The notes below the pieces were generated by a model. It was given only the letters and a program-made list of their open reading frames with translations. It ran no database searches and was not told the origin of the DNA. Positions 52,100-60,921 of a stretch of DNA of 64,000 bases are shown one piece after another; positions within the stretch are counted from its first letter, which is position 1; each line of letters opens with the position of its first letter. The position numbers were made by a program, and so were the translations under genes. The stretch is from NCBI GenBank assembly GCA_022827275.1, contig JAJDTG010000005.1:62001-126000 (forward strand), read 5' to 3'. Origin of the DNA: Candidatus Dadabacteria bacterium. Lineage in GTDB: Bacteria; Desulfobacterota_D; UBA1144; Nemesobacterales; Nemesobacteraceae.

Positions 52100-53256
52100 T
52101 ATGTGGTTCGCAGAACAAGACAGGTTATATCGTCAGATTGCGGATTTTCACCAGCGAACTCTTTGACTGTATCGAACACCTCATTCGTAATTTCCTCGGC
52201 GTCTTTGAAAGTACCGCTTTGGAAAATTTCGCAAAACCTGTCCATTTCGAATAATTCCTTATCTTCTTTTTCAGCTTCCACTACTCCGTCAGTGTAAAAC
52301 ACGATCATGGAACTCGGCTCAAGGGTGATTGTATTCTCCTGATATTTGAAATCCGGCATTACGCCCAGAGCAACTCCCCCCGTTGACTCCAATAGCTCGG
52401 TTGTCAGGTTCTGTTTGACAATGACCGGCGGATTATGTCCGCCGTTTGCATAAACGAATTCTCTGGTTCTAGGATCGTAAATGCCATATAACAGGGTTAC
52501 GAATGTCATGGCATCGTTGTCCTCAGACAACATTGTATTTACCTGTTCCAGAACAGCGGCCGGAGAGGAGGAAATTGCCGCGCAAGCTTTCAGCAGTGTA
52601 CGACTGGCCATCATGAACATTGCCGCGGGCACTCCTTTGCCCGACACATCAGCTATTGCAACGCCAACCCGGCCATCACTAAATTCATAAATATCGAAAA
52701 AGTCGCCGCCTACGGAAAGGGCTGGAACCATACTCGCGTACAGATCAAATGACTCAGAAGTCGGAAAGGATTTTGGAAGAATGTCCTGCTGCATCGTCCT
52801 TGCCACATCGAGCTCGTTCTGGAGGGTTACAAGCTTGTCGCGCGCACTCAGTGCTTTACGCCACATAGCAAGGTTTTCAATCGTACGTTCGATTGTAGTC
52901 TTGAGGTCCGTGAAATCTATCGGCTTGGTAACAAAGTCAAATGCCCCACGGTTCATGGCAGTCCGTATGTTCTCCATATCTCCGTATGCGGAGACCATTA
53001 CGGCACGAACATCAGGGTCTACGTCCGGTATCTGTGACAATAATGTCAGCCCGTCCATAACGGGCATGTTGATATCAGACAGCACAATATCGAACCCGTT
53101 GTCTTTGCGTAGAAGTTCGAGGGCTTCCACACCGTTGTGCGCAAATTCGAATTCGTAACGACCGCGGCGAACTTCACGCCGCATTCTCTGCAGCATGAGC
53201 TGTTCTAAATCTACTTCATCATCGACAACCAGAATTCGGATTTTGCCGTCGTCCAT
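52099..53256 (-). CDS. Response regulator with SpoIIE/PP2C phosphatase output (RsbU-like)
   Basis: REC domain ILVVDDEVDLEQL..DIVLSDINMPVMDG; PP2C SVGGDFFDIYEFSDGRVGVAIADVSGKGVPAAMFM. Confidence 0.93.
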   Translation of the reverse strand: MDDGKIRILVVDDEVDLEQLMLQRMRREVRRGRYEFEFAHNGVEALELLRKDNGFDIVLSDINMPVMDGLTLLSQIPDVDPDVRAVMVSAYGDMENIRTAMNRGAFDFVTKPIDFTDLKTTIERTIENLAMWRKALSARDKLVTLQNELDVARTMQQDILPKSFPTSESFDLYASMVPALSVGGDFFDIYEFSDGRVGVAIADVSGKGVPAAMFMMASRTLLKACAAISSSPAAVLEQVNTMLSEDNDAMTFVTLLYGIYDPRTREFVYANGGHNPPVIVKQNLTTELLESTGGVALGVMPDFKYQENTITLEPSSMIVFYTDGVVEAEKEDKELFEMDRFCEIFQSGTFKDAEEITNEVFDTVKEFAGENPQSDDITCLVLRTT

Positions 53257-53506
53257 TTAGAACCTACCTTGCCGTTTAGAGCCTAATCTAACCATTAAAT
53301 TGGTAATTATATACCTGATTACACGAAGTTATGTAGAGGGAATCATATACTTGACCCGGCAAAGTGTCTGTGTCCGACTCTAGCAAATCCACGGAAAAGC
53401 AGTTGTTTTGTGGCAAATGCACCAGGGAGGAGTTTCCGTAAAGACATTTCATCTTGGTGAAATTAGATCAGCCGGATACGCCGCTTTCTTTCAGAACTTC
53501 CGCATG

Positions 53507-53525
53507 CGAGATTTGAATATAGCTC
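53507..53525 (+). promoter_or_regulatory. Shared cluster motif upstream of TPR gene
   Basis: CGAGATTTGAATATAGCTC; also preceded by TTTCAGAAC as at 60815. Confidence 0.4.
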
Positions 53526-53612
53526 TTGTGGTTGGTACGCTACACAGTGTGTACGGACTGGTATGCAAACATTCGGTTTTCTGGCAGACACCAATTACTC
53601 TGGAACCGTTAA

Positions 53613-54404
53613 ATGAAAAGTCGGAATAAACACTGTCCAGTTAATGCTGTCTGCCTGTTTTTTTTCTGCTGTCTGGCTTTTGTCTACGCCTTGGCGCTGG
53701 TCGGTGTCGTCCACGCAAAAACCATTGACGAGGCAAATGCGGCCTATGCACAGGGGCGATTCGCCGAGGCGGCCCGGATCGGTGAAAGCCTCGGGACTTC
53801 ACAGGGGTTTGCGCTCTCCGCAATGTCGCTTTCGGTTCACGCCAACTACATCGCTAAAGAGGGTGAGAAGAAAAAATTGCTTGAGCATGCCGTGACGCTG
53901 GCGAGAAAGGCGGTTGTCTCCGACCCCAATAATGCGGAGGCCCATCTTCAGCTGGCGCGTGCTATCGGACGGCGCGCGGAGACTGTCGGCGTATTGGAAG
54001 CAGCGGGCGAAGCGGAAAAAATACGCGAATCCACGGAAAATGCGCTTCGAATTAATCCCAAATTGGTATCAGCATATCTCAGCTTGGGGCGGTGGCATTT
54101 GGAATTGGTTGGCGCAATGGGTTCATTCATGGCCCGCACCCTCTACGGTGCGCGGAAAAAGGATGGCATTGCTTCCTTCGAAAGGGCTCTTGTCCTGGCT
54201 CCGGATGCGAAAGATGTGCTCCTGCAATACGCACTCGGCTTAATAGCGCTGGATGATTACCAGTACCGGAAGAAAGCGCGGGATCTGCTGACGCGCGCCA
54301 TCAAGTTGCCGGCGAAGGACGCTTACGAACGGATACTGGACAAAGAAGCGGTCGAGACCCTAAATAGCCTTGATGAATTTGAGGATGAAGATGACGACTG
54401 GTGA
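53613..54404 (+). CDS. Secreted TPR-repeat protein
   Basis: Signal peptide, repeated helical TPR pattern (AHLQLARAIGRRAE, AYLSLGRWHLELVG), acidic C-terminus. Confidence 0.75.
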   Translation: MKSRNKHCPVNAVCLFFFCCLAFVYALALVGVVHAKTIDEANAAYAQGRFAEAARIGESLGTSQGFALSAMSLSVHANYIAKEGEKKKLLEHAVTLARKAVVSDPNNAEAHLQLARAIGRRAETVGVLEAAGEAEKIRESTENALRINPKLVSAYLSLGRWHLELVGAMGSFMARTLYGARKKDGIASFERALVLAPDAKDVLLQYALGLIALDDYQYRKKARDLLTRAIKLPAKDAYERILDKEAVETLNSLDEFEDEDDDW

Positions 54405-54445
54405 CGACCTGCCGTACCTTCAGCAACCGGGATGCCGGGGCTGTT

Positions 54446-55801
54446 CTATGCCTTTCTGAGACGCCAGCCGTACATCATGCGTCCGTAGAAGTTAAACCAC
54501 TTCCTCGCTTCGGAATCCTGAAACGGATAGTCTGCTCCAAGTTGTCTCGCCGTAACGAGGCCGGAGACGAAACATGTCTCTTGACTGTTGATCAGAGTGT
54601 GGGCGCCACAGTGCCAGGTTCTTTTCTTTCCCTGAACGAAACCAAACAGATTAATCAGAAAAGCTGTGTGGAACACATCGTGTACGATATGCTGAAACCA
54701 CCATTTCTTTACGATTTTTTCTTCGTTGATACGACTGATCGGGTTGTAGGTTACAAGACATGGCTTGTCCGATTTTTTTGCCCAGGGTTGCTGGTTGTGC
54801 ATGATGTAGGTGATTTCATAGTTGTCTGGTCTCACACCGTACTGTTCAATGTAGTTGCTCCGGGTCTCGAGGGGTTTGACCTCGTTATCCGGGAGGACCG
54901 AGGCATCCGAATGGACAACCGTATGGTTGTGCAATTCGCTCTCGTAACGAACTGAAGAGAGAAGGAAGCTCTCCAAGAAGGTCGGATTGTCGAGAATCAT
55001 CAATGTCTGGTTCGCGTTGCAGGCAAAGACCACATCGTCAAATGTCTCCGTGGTTCCGTTTTCATCTTCAATGACCACGCCGGATGCGCGCCGATATACT
55101 TTTCTCACGGGCCTGTTGAGGTATATCTTGTCCCGAAATCCGGCTGACATTTCCTCGTATATACGCCGCGTACCCCTATCCCATGTTTGCATTGGTGTTG
55201 CGGTTTCTATATCAAAGAACTCCAGATACCGGGCAAACAGGGACGCAGGCATGTCGAACACATTTGTTGCCATCAGGAAATTGACGAACATCGGCTTCAG
55301 AACCTTGTACCTGAAGTCTCCTGAGAACCTGCCCCAGTTGAGAACCGTACCCATGCTGATGTAGTTAAATGGATTGAGAGCATTGAGCAGTAGGGATCTG
55401 GAGTGGTTAAGTCGACCGAACCACTTGAGACGCTTAAGGAGTTTCTGGAACTTGGCAATTTCCGGTTGCAGCTGACTCCTGATATCTGAGTCGAAATCGT
55501 GTGCATAAATTTCGCCACGGTACTTTACGCTGTAGTTGAATTTGGTGTCTAACAGATCAATGCCGTGTTGCTGCAGGAACAGCACCATATGATGATATGC
55601 CGATGGAATGCATGCGGTAACGGAAATATCGAACGGGATCGAGGTTCCATCTTCTTGAGGCATGTCGGCTGTTATGGCATTGCCGCCGAGCTGAGACTGG
55701 GCTTCAAAAATTCGAAACTCAAACAGATCAGGGTGTCGGTCCAGAGCCCAAGCCACCCCCAACCCGGATACTCCACCACCGATAATGGCAACCTTTTTCA
55801 T
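54446..55801 (-). CDS. FAD-dependent (amine oxidase/desaturase-like) oxidoreductase
   Basis: VAIIGGGVSGLGVAWAL Rossmann motif, FEAQSQLGGNAIT, C-term TCFVSGLVTARQLGADYPF. Confidence 0.87.
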   Translation of the reverse strand: MKKVAIIGGGVSGLGVAWALDRHPDLFEFRIFEAQSQLGGNAITADMPQEDGTSIPFDISVTACIPSAYHHMVLFLQQHGIDLLDTKFNYSVKYRGEIYAHDFDSDIRSQLQPEIAKFQKLLKRLKWFGRLNHSRSLLLNALNPFNYISMGTVLNWGRFSGDFRYKVLKPMFVNFLMATNVFDMPASLFARYLEFFDIETATPMQTWDRGTRRIYEEMSAGFRDKIYLNRPVRKVYRRASGVVIEDENGTTETFDDVVFACNANQTLMILDNPTFLESFLLSSVRYESELHNHTVVHSDASVLPDNEVKPLETRSNYIEQYGVRPDNYEITYIMHNQQPWAKKSDKPCLVTYNPISRINEEKIVKKWWFQHIVHDVFHTAFLINLFGFVQGKKRTWHCGAHTLINSQETCFVSGLVTARQLGADYPFQDSEARKWFNFYGRMMYGWRLRKA

Positions 55802-56079
55802 TTTTCCAGTGTTCTCCCTCTTTGTTTATAGCCGGCACTATGGCCTCTTAATTGCTTGCCCATTATAGCACCCGGTCAGCCGAGTGTAAAACTAGGACAT
55901 GTCAATTCCCCGGGCCTCGAAACGCTTGACAAATCCACGCAGTCTTCTTGTAGAAGAGAGCCAAGGCTGTTAGACAAACTGAACGAAAAAAGATCTGCCG
56001 GCATCACCTTGACCGGTATTATCCCGGGAAACTAAAATTCGGTTCCCACCGCGTCAACGTATTCAGGGACCATGGCACA

Positions 56080-58098
56080 TCAGACGGGCAGTTCGCGTTT
56101 CTGTTCGGCGATATGAAATTTAAGCTTCTTGTCCGGCTTCATTGATGGAAACGCGGTGATTCCAAGTTTATAGTCTTCGGGGTATACGCGAAGAGTAAAG
56201 TAATGCGCTATGATCAGCAGGTTGACAGCCATATGAAGTGTCATCCATCGGGCGCCAAGGCACGTGTGCGGGCCCAGTCCGTATGGGGCGTATCCGGGGT
56301 TTCTATGCTCATTGCGAGGCGGAAGGTAGCGGTCGATATCAAATGAAAGAGGGTCCGGGAAGGAATCTTCCATATAGTGCGGGGCGGTTTGTGCAATGTT
56401 TATTCTGGACCCCCGCGGTATTTCGTAGCCCTCGATCGTGAACGTGTTCACGACGTCGCGCATAGTCATTGGGACAATCGGGTACACCCGAAGGCATTCA
56501 TTGATGAAGCGATCGGTGACTTCTATGCTGGAGGGAGTGAAGTCTTTTCCGGTTGGATCACCGTTTGAAAACAGTGCGTCGGCTTCACTTCGAATTTTCT
56601 CGTAAAGCTCAGGGTGTGACGCCATTGCATAAAGGGCGAAGTTAAAGCCGTCACCCAGATACATGCTGGCAAGCACCACTGCCGATAGAGCGAAACTCAG
56701 ATTCGACTCGGGCATCAACAGCGGGTAGTTCGCATTGAGGCTTAGCAGATCATCCACAAAGTTTCGCGGACAACCGGCCCGTTGGGCTGATGTATGGACA
56801 CTTTGTACCCGCTCCATCAAAACGCCTATTGCCTTGGCCCTGCGTTTCATTCCCGGTGTTTTCAGCATGAATTTTGGCAGGATGTGTAAGAGATGGGTGC
56901 TGAGTGCCCGCTCCTTGTAGGCAATTATATCGTCCATGATATCCTGCGTATCAATACTCATGGATAGAGATGACATCTGAGCGTTAATCATTTTTCGGCA
57001 CAGATCCCTTGCGGGATAACTTTCGCCCACTTTCCAATTTGCCATGTATTCGCGAGCCTTACTGAAGACCACATCGATCTGTCCTTCCAGTCTCCCGCGG
57101 GAGTAGGCTGGAGTCATGGTTTTTCGATACCGGAAATGGTCTGCGCCATCCAGGGCAGGCAATATGCCTACCGCCCCATACACTTTCTCAAAGTCGCTAA
57201 AGAGATTCTTGGATGTCAGATACTTCCGTCCGTGTCGACGTGCCCAGCGGTTTATTTCTGGTCCGGAAAGAAAGATATTTGGCTTTGAAAAAGGAGGAGC
57301 GATTTCAAAGACCGGGCCGTACTGCTCTGTCAAATCTGCAAAAAGCGCTGGAAGATTTCCAGTGCGAGCAAGTGGGTTGAACAGTAGCCGAGGAAGTGAA
57401 ACGCGCGGGATTTTCTTGCTAACATGAGAAGTTGCAAGCAGCGGATTATTGATGTTTTCTTTGACCGCGTCCGCCATTGAACGGCCGATTAGGTCCATCC
57501 TGCAGATAAGCTCGATCCGCTCTTCCGCCTTTTTGTCGAGCTTAAACATTAGGGGAAAGATATCGCATGTCTCGATCAGGCAAATGATGATAATATCTCG
57601 CGGATCCGGAATGTCGTCTGAAAAGATGTCTTTGCCGATTCTGATTCTGATGAACTGACTTAAACTCGCATCTTCATCGTCGCCGTTTACATCCGCGTAC
57701 AGTTTGCCAGCTGCCACTGTCCAGAAATCACCCCGGTGATGCTCCAGAATTCCCATGTTAACCAGATTTTCTAATGTCAAATCAGTGATCGTTTCCGCAT
57801 GGCTGATGAGCTTTTCAATCCAGTATTGGGCGTTGTGCTTAACTGGCTCATCGACGATTTCCTTGAGAATTATGTCCAAGCTTGGGTTGCCCGTTTCTGT
57901 TGGATCCAGGAGGAGAAGAGACTCGACGTCCGTGTCGATACGAGAAAGCAGAGAGAGTTCTGCAAGTGCCGCACCGATAATAACGCAGTTCATTTTGTGG
58001 GCGGCTATTTGGTAAAAGTAGCCGCTCTCCTCGTCGAGGAGCATCAATATGAACTCGTCAAGCAAGCTCAGTGGCTGGCTCTCAATAGGATCATTCAT
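56080..58098 (-). CDS. GPP34 (GOLPH3-like) domain - cytochrome P450 fusion protein
   Basis: 672 aa; N-term SLLDEFILMLLDEESGYFYQ..AALAELSLLSRID..LVNMGILEHHRG (GPP34); C-term NECLRVYP (ExxR) and YAPYGLGPHTCLGARW heme-Cys loop. Confidence 0.85.
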   Translation of the reverse strand: MNDPIESQPLSLLDEFILMLLDEESGYFYQIAAHKMNCVIIGAALAELSLLSRIDTDVESLLLLDPTETGNPSLDIILKEIVDEPVKHNAQYWIEKLISHAETITDLTLENLVNMGILEHHRGDFWTVAAGKLYADVNGDDEDASLSQFIRIRIGKDIFSDDIPDPRDIIIICLIETCDIFPLMFKLDKKAEERIELICRMDLIGRSMADAVKENINNPLLATSHVSKKIPRVSLPRLLFNPLARTGNLPALFADLTEQYGPVFEIAPPFSKPNIFLSGPEINRWARRHGRKYLTSKNLFSDFEKVYGAVGILPALDGADHFRYRKTMTPAYSRGRLEGQIDVVFSKAREYMANWKVGESYPARDLCRKMINAQMSSLSMSIDTQDIMDDIIAYKERALSTHLLHILPKFMLKTPGMKRRAKAIGVLMERVQSVHTSAQRAGCPRNFVDDLLSLNANYPLLMPESNLSFALSAVVLASMYLGDGFNFALYAMASHPELYEKIRSEADALFSNGDPTGKDFTPSSIEVTDRFINECLRVYPIVPMTMRDVVNTFTIEGYEIPRGSRINIAQTAPHYMEDSFPDPLSFDIDRYLPPRNEHRNPGYAPYGLGPHTCLGARWMTLHMAVNLLIIAHYFTLRVYPEDYKLGITAFPSMKPDKKLKFHIAEQKRELPV

Positions 58099-58200
58099 CA
58101 GCCGGCGCCTCCTTCAATCTGAATCCGTGGCACGGTAATGATTACAGGAAATTGTAAAACCTACGATCATAGTTCGTAACATTAGAACTGTATATTCCGA

Positions 58201-58227
58201 CCGTGATATAGTCAAATCTGGCGTATG
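58201..58227 (-). promoter_or_regulatory. Shared cluster motif upstream of GPP34-P450 gene; possible -35 TTGACT with TACAGT -10
   Basis: Minus strand CATACGCCAGATTTGACTATATCACGG. Confidence 0.45.
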
Positions 58228-58451
58228 TTGAACAAGACCGAAGTTTAGACTCATGAGTCTTTGAATCTAGACTGAAGAAATACCGAAGACTTGAACTTAC
58301 GAAAAATTCCAAACACTACCCTTCTATATAACATGATATATAATCTATATTCTACGAATATTATTTAAATTCCAGTTGTCGTGTGTCATTGATCTTTTCT
58401 GTGACCGTATCCATAAAGTGACCACTTCACTGCAGGAAGGGGGATTTTGTT

Positions 58452-59591
58452 ATGATTGAATGGCTTGGTATTAGCCACCTTTTTGAGCTTTCCCAGGCGG
58501 AAGCGATTGCGGGGTTTTTCACCCCGCTGGTGATTTTTGCCGTGTTTTTCCTGGCGCAGATTATACTGCCCGGAAGATGGGTTCCCGGCTACGTTATTAA
58601 TCCGGAGACCGGCGAGCCCCGCAAGTATAGGCTGAACGGTCTTTTGGTGTTCGCGGTTGCGCTGATCGTCTGGGCTTTCGAGCTCACCGGGATGCCGCGT
58701 GAGTGGTTCTACCGGTCCTCGATCTATGCCGTGGTCGGCGGAACAGTCTTCACCGCAATCTTTGCGGTCATAGCGGTCTTCAGTCAGCCGCAAGGCAAGA
58801 TAAAGAACCCGCTTCTGGCGCTTTGGGACGGTCGGACGCAGGAGCTGTCGTTCTTCAATGACCGCTTCGATGTGAAGATGTATTTCTATGTCGTCGGTGG
58901 GACGATGCTGGCGCTCAACGCCTTGTCCGGAGCCGCGTACAACTACGAACTCTTTGGCGAGAACTACAATCCGGGCGTTTTCCTGTATGCGGCGTTCTTC
59001 GCATTCTACATACTGGATTACTTTATCTTCGAGCGCGTCCAGCTATATACCTACGATCTGATCCATGAGGGCATCGGCTTCAAAATGTTCTGGGGAGGCC
59101 TCGTGATCTACGGGTGGCTCTTCATCCTCCCGTTGTGGGGCATGGCCGCTTACCCGTCCCCCGGATTCTCATCGGGATGGACATATTTCTGGCTAATCGG
59201 AACGCCTTTGCTGTTCCTGTTCGGGTGGGGCATCTCGCGCGGCGCCAACATGCAGAAATACACATTCAAGCGATGGCCCGACCGCAAGTTTCTCGGGATC
59301 ATCGAGCCTGAGTACATCCAGGCCGGAGACCGCAAGATCCTGTGCAGTGGCTTCTGGGGTGCCGCTCGCCACTTCAACTACCTGGGCGAAGGCTTCCTTG
59401 GTCTTTCAATTGCCTTGGCATTCGGCTACTTCACTAATCTCTGGGCGTGGACCTACTTTATCTTCGTCGTAACGTTTTTTACCTTCCGTCAACGTTTTGA
59501 CGATGCATACTGTGCCGAGAAATACGGCGCCGAAAAGTGGGCAGAGTATCAGGCACGGGTGAAATACCGGATTTTTCCCGGCATTTACTGA
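58452..59591 (+). CDS. ERG4/ERG24-family sterol reductase (C-14, C-7 or C-24(28) type)
   Basis: 379 aa polytopic; C-term ILCSGFWGAARHFNYLGEGFLGLSIALAFGY...FRQRFDDAYCAEKYGAEKWAEYQARVKYRIFPGIY matches the ERG4/ERG24 signature end. Confidence 0.82.
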   Translation: MIEWLGISHLFELSQAEAIAGFFTPLVIFAVFFLAQIILPGRWVPGYVINPETGEPRKYRLNGLLVFAVALIVWAFELTGMPREWFYRSSIYAVVGGTVFTAIFAVIAVFSQPQGKIKNPLLALWDGRTQELSFFNDRFDVKMYFYVVGGTMLALNALSGAAYNYELFGENYNPGVFLYAAFFAFYILDYFIFERVQLYTYDLIHEGIGFKMFWGGLVIYGWLFILPLWGMAAYPSPGFSSGWTYFWLIGTPLLFLFGWGISRGANMQKYTFKRWPDRKFLGIIEPEYIQAGDRKILCSGFWGAARHFNYLGEGFLGLSIALAFGYFTNLWAWTYFIFVVTFFTFRQRFDDAYCAEKYGAEKWAEYQARVKYRIFPGIY

Positions 59592-59675
59592 GGAGATTTC
59601 CTGCGAGTCCATACAGGGTGATTACGATCGCCGCCTGCCCGCATTGTGCTTGAGTTGTACAGATTACTCTACGGG

Positions 59676-60704
59676 TCACCCCGGTTTGCGCGCCTTGTGG
59701 TAGTACATGGGCGTAACAATTCCCAGGCGTCCTGCGGCCAAGAGGCTGTCGGCCACGACATTGATAATTTTCCGTGCCTCGGACGACCCCTTGGGTACGG
59801 CGCGTACGCCTTCCAGAACGGGGAGAACCGCCGAAGCGATTTTTCGGCCAAGGGCCGTTCTCGAGAGACTCCTCAGATCCAGGTTGCCCCCTTCCAGCGG
59901 TTGATACCACGGCGTCTTGGGGTTGGCGTCAAGAGCGCGGTCACGCGCCTCGACAAGTTCGAAACCGACTGCCCGCAGGCTGTCGTCTACCTCCGTGAAT
60001 GAAGCGATTTCCGGAAGAGCGGAGACGTATTCGTTTATTTCCTTGAGTTCCCGGTGCTTAGGATTTCCGCCGTCGTAAAGCGGGGTCATGCACACATCGT
60101 AGCCGACGAAGATCGCACCGGGGCGCAATACACGGAATATCTCGGCAAAGGCTGCGGTCTTATCCGGCGCATGACACAGGGCCTCGATATGGTAGGCCGC
60201 GTCGAAGCTTCCGTCTTCCGCCGGTATATTCAGGAAATCGCCGTGCAGGACGCTGCAGAGATGGTCCAGGCCAGCCTCGCTGTTATACACAGAGCACTTC
60301 CCGAGCTGATATTCGTTGATGTTTAGGCCCACGATCGAAGCGCCGAATTTTCCTGCGAGGGAGCGTTGGGGTCCGCCCACGCCGCATCCGACATCAAGCA
60401 CCTTCATGCCCGGCCTCAATCCAATGGCTTCGCCCAGAAAATACTCATGGTTGGCAATGGATTCCTCGAAAGACACCCCCGGATCCATCAGTGCGAAGTG
60501 AATCGACCGCCCCCATCCACGCTCGCAAAAGTCGGTAATGAGGTTGTAAAATGCCGTCACCGTGCTGGCGTACTCTTCCTTGCTCATCCCCTGGCTTCTG
60601 CGGTACTTCAACAGCCTTTCCATAATATCATCCGGCTGAACTGCATTTGAAACTGCGTTATGGGAGTCATCTGCCACTTGTGTTTCCCTCCGTGGAATCT
60701 TCAT
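59676..60704 (-). CDS. Sterol C-24 methyltransferase-like (ERG6/SMT family) paralogue B
   Basis: FCERGWGRSIHFALM, VLDVGCGVGGPQRSLAGKFG, YHIEALCHAPDKTAAFAEIFRVLRPGAIF. Confidence 0.83.
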   Translation of the reverse strand: MKIPRRETQVADDSHNAVSNAVQPDDIMERLLKYRRSQGMSKEEYASTVTAFYNLITDFCERGWGRSIHFALMDPGVSFEESIANHEYFLGEAIGLRPGMKVLDVGCGVGGPQRSLAGKFGASIVGLNINEYQLGKCSVYNSEAGLDHLCSVLHGDFLNIPAEDGSFDAAYHIEALCHAPDKTAAFAEIFRVLRPGAIFVGYDVCMTPLYDGGNPKHRELKEINEYVSALPEIASFTEVDDSLRAVGFELVEARDRALDANPKTPWYQPLEGGNLDLRSLSRTALGRKIASAVLPVLEGVRAVPKGSSEARKIINVVADSLLAAGRLGIVTPMYYHKARKPG

Positions 60705-60830
60705 ATATGAAAGACTTCTTATTACCTTCTGATTTTTTCTAAATTTTGGGAAACGATCTTATCCAATTTCCTTCAACGGGTCAAAATATTCTTCGGATCG
60801 CCAAGCCCGTTTTTTTCAGAACCTCGATAA

Positions 60831-60850
60831 AACCAGATTTGAATATAATT
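60831..60850 (+). promoter_or_regulatory. Shared cluster motif upstream of outer-membrane barrel gene
   Basis: AACCAGATTTGAATATAATT, preceded by TTTCAGAACCTC. Confidence 0.45.
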
Positions 60851-60921
60851 CTGCTTCAGAACCCGGAACGCGGGAATTTAGGTTACTATATTCTTAAGTA
60901 AAAGGCTCACGCACTAATATC

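Noticed and set aside
56080-58098. P450 as CYP51 sterol 14-demethylase
   Set aside because: Diagnostic CYP51 motifs were not recognised and the I-helix is atypical; only a generic P450 call is justified
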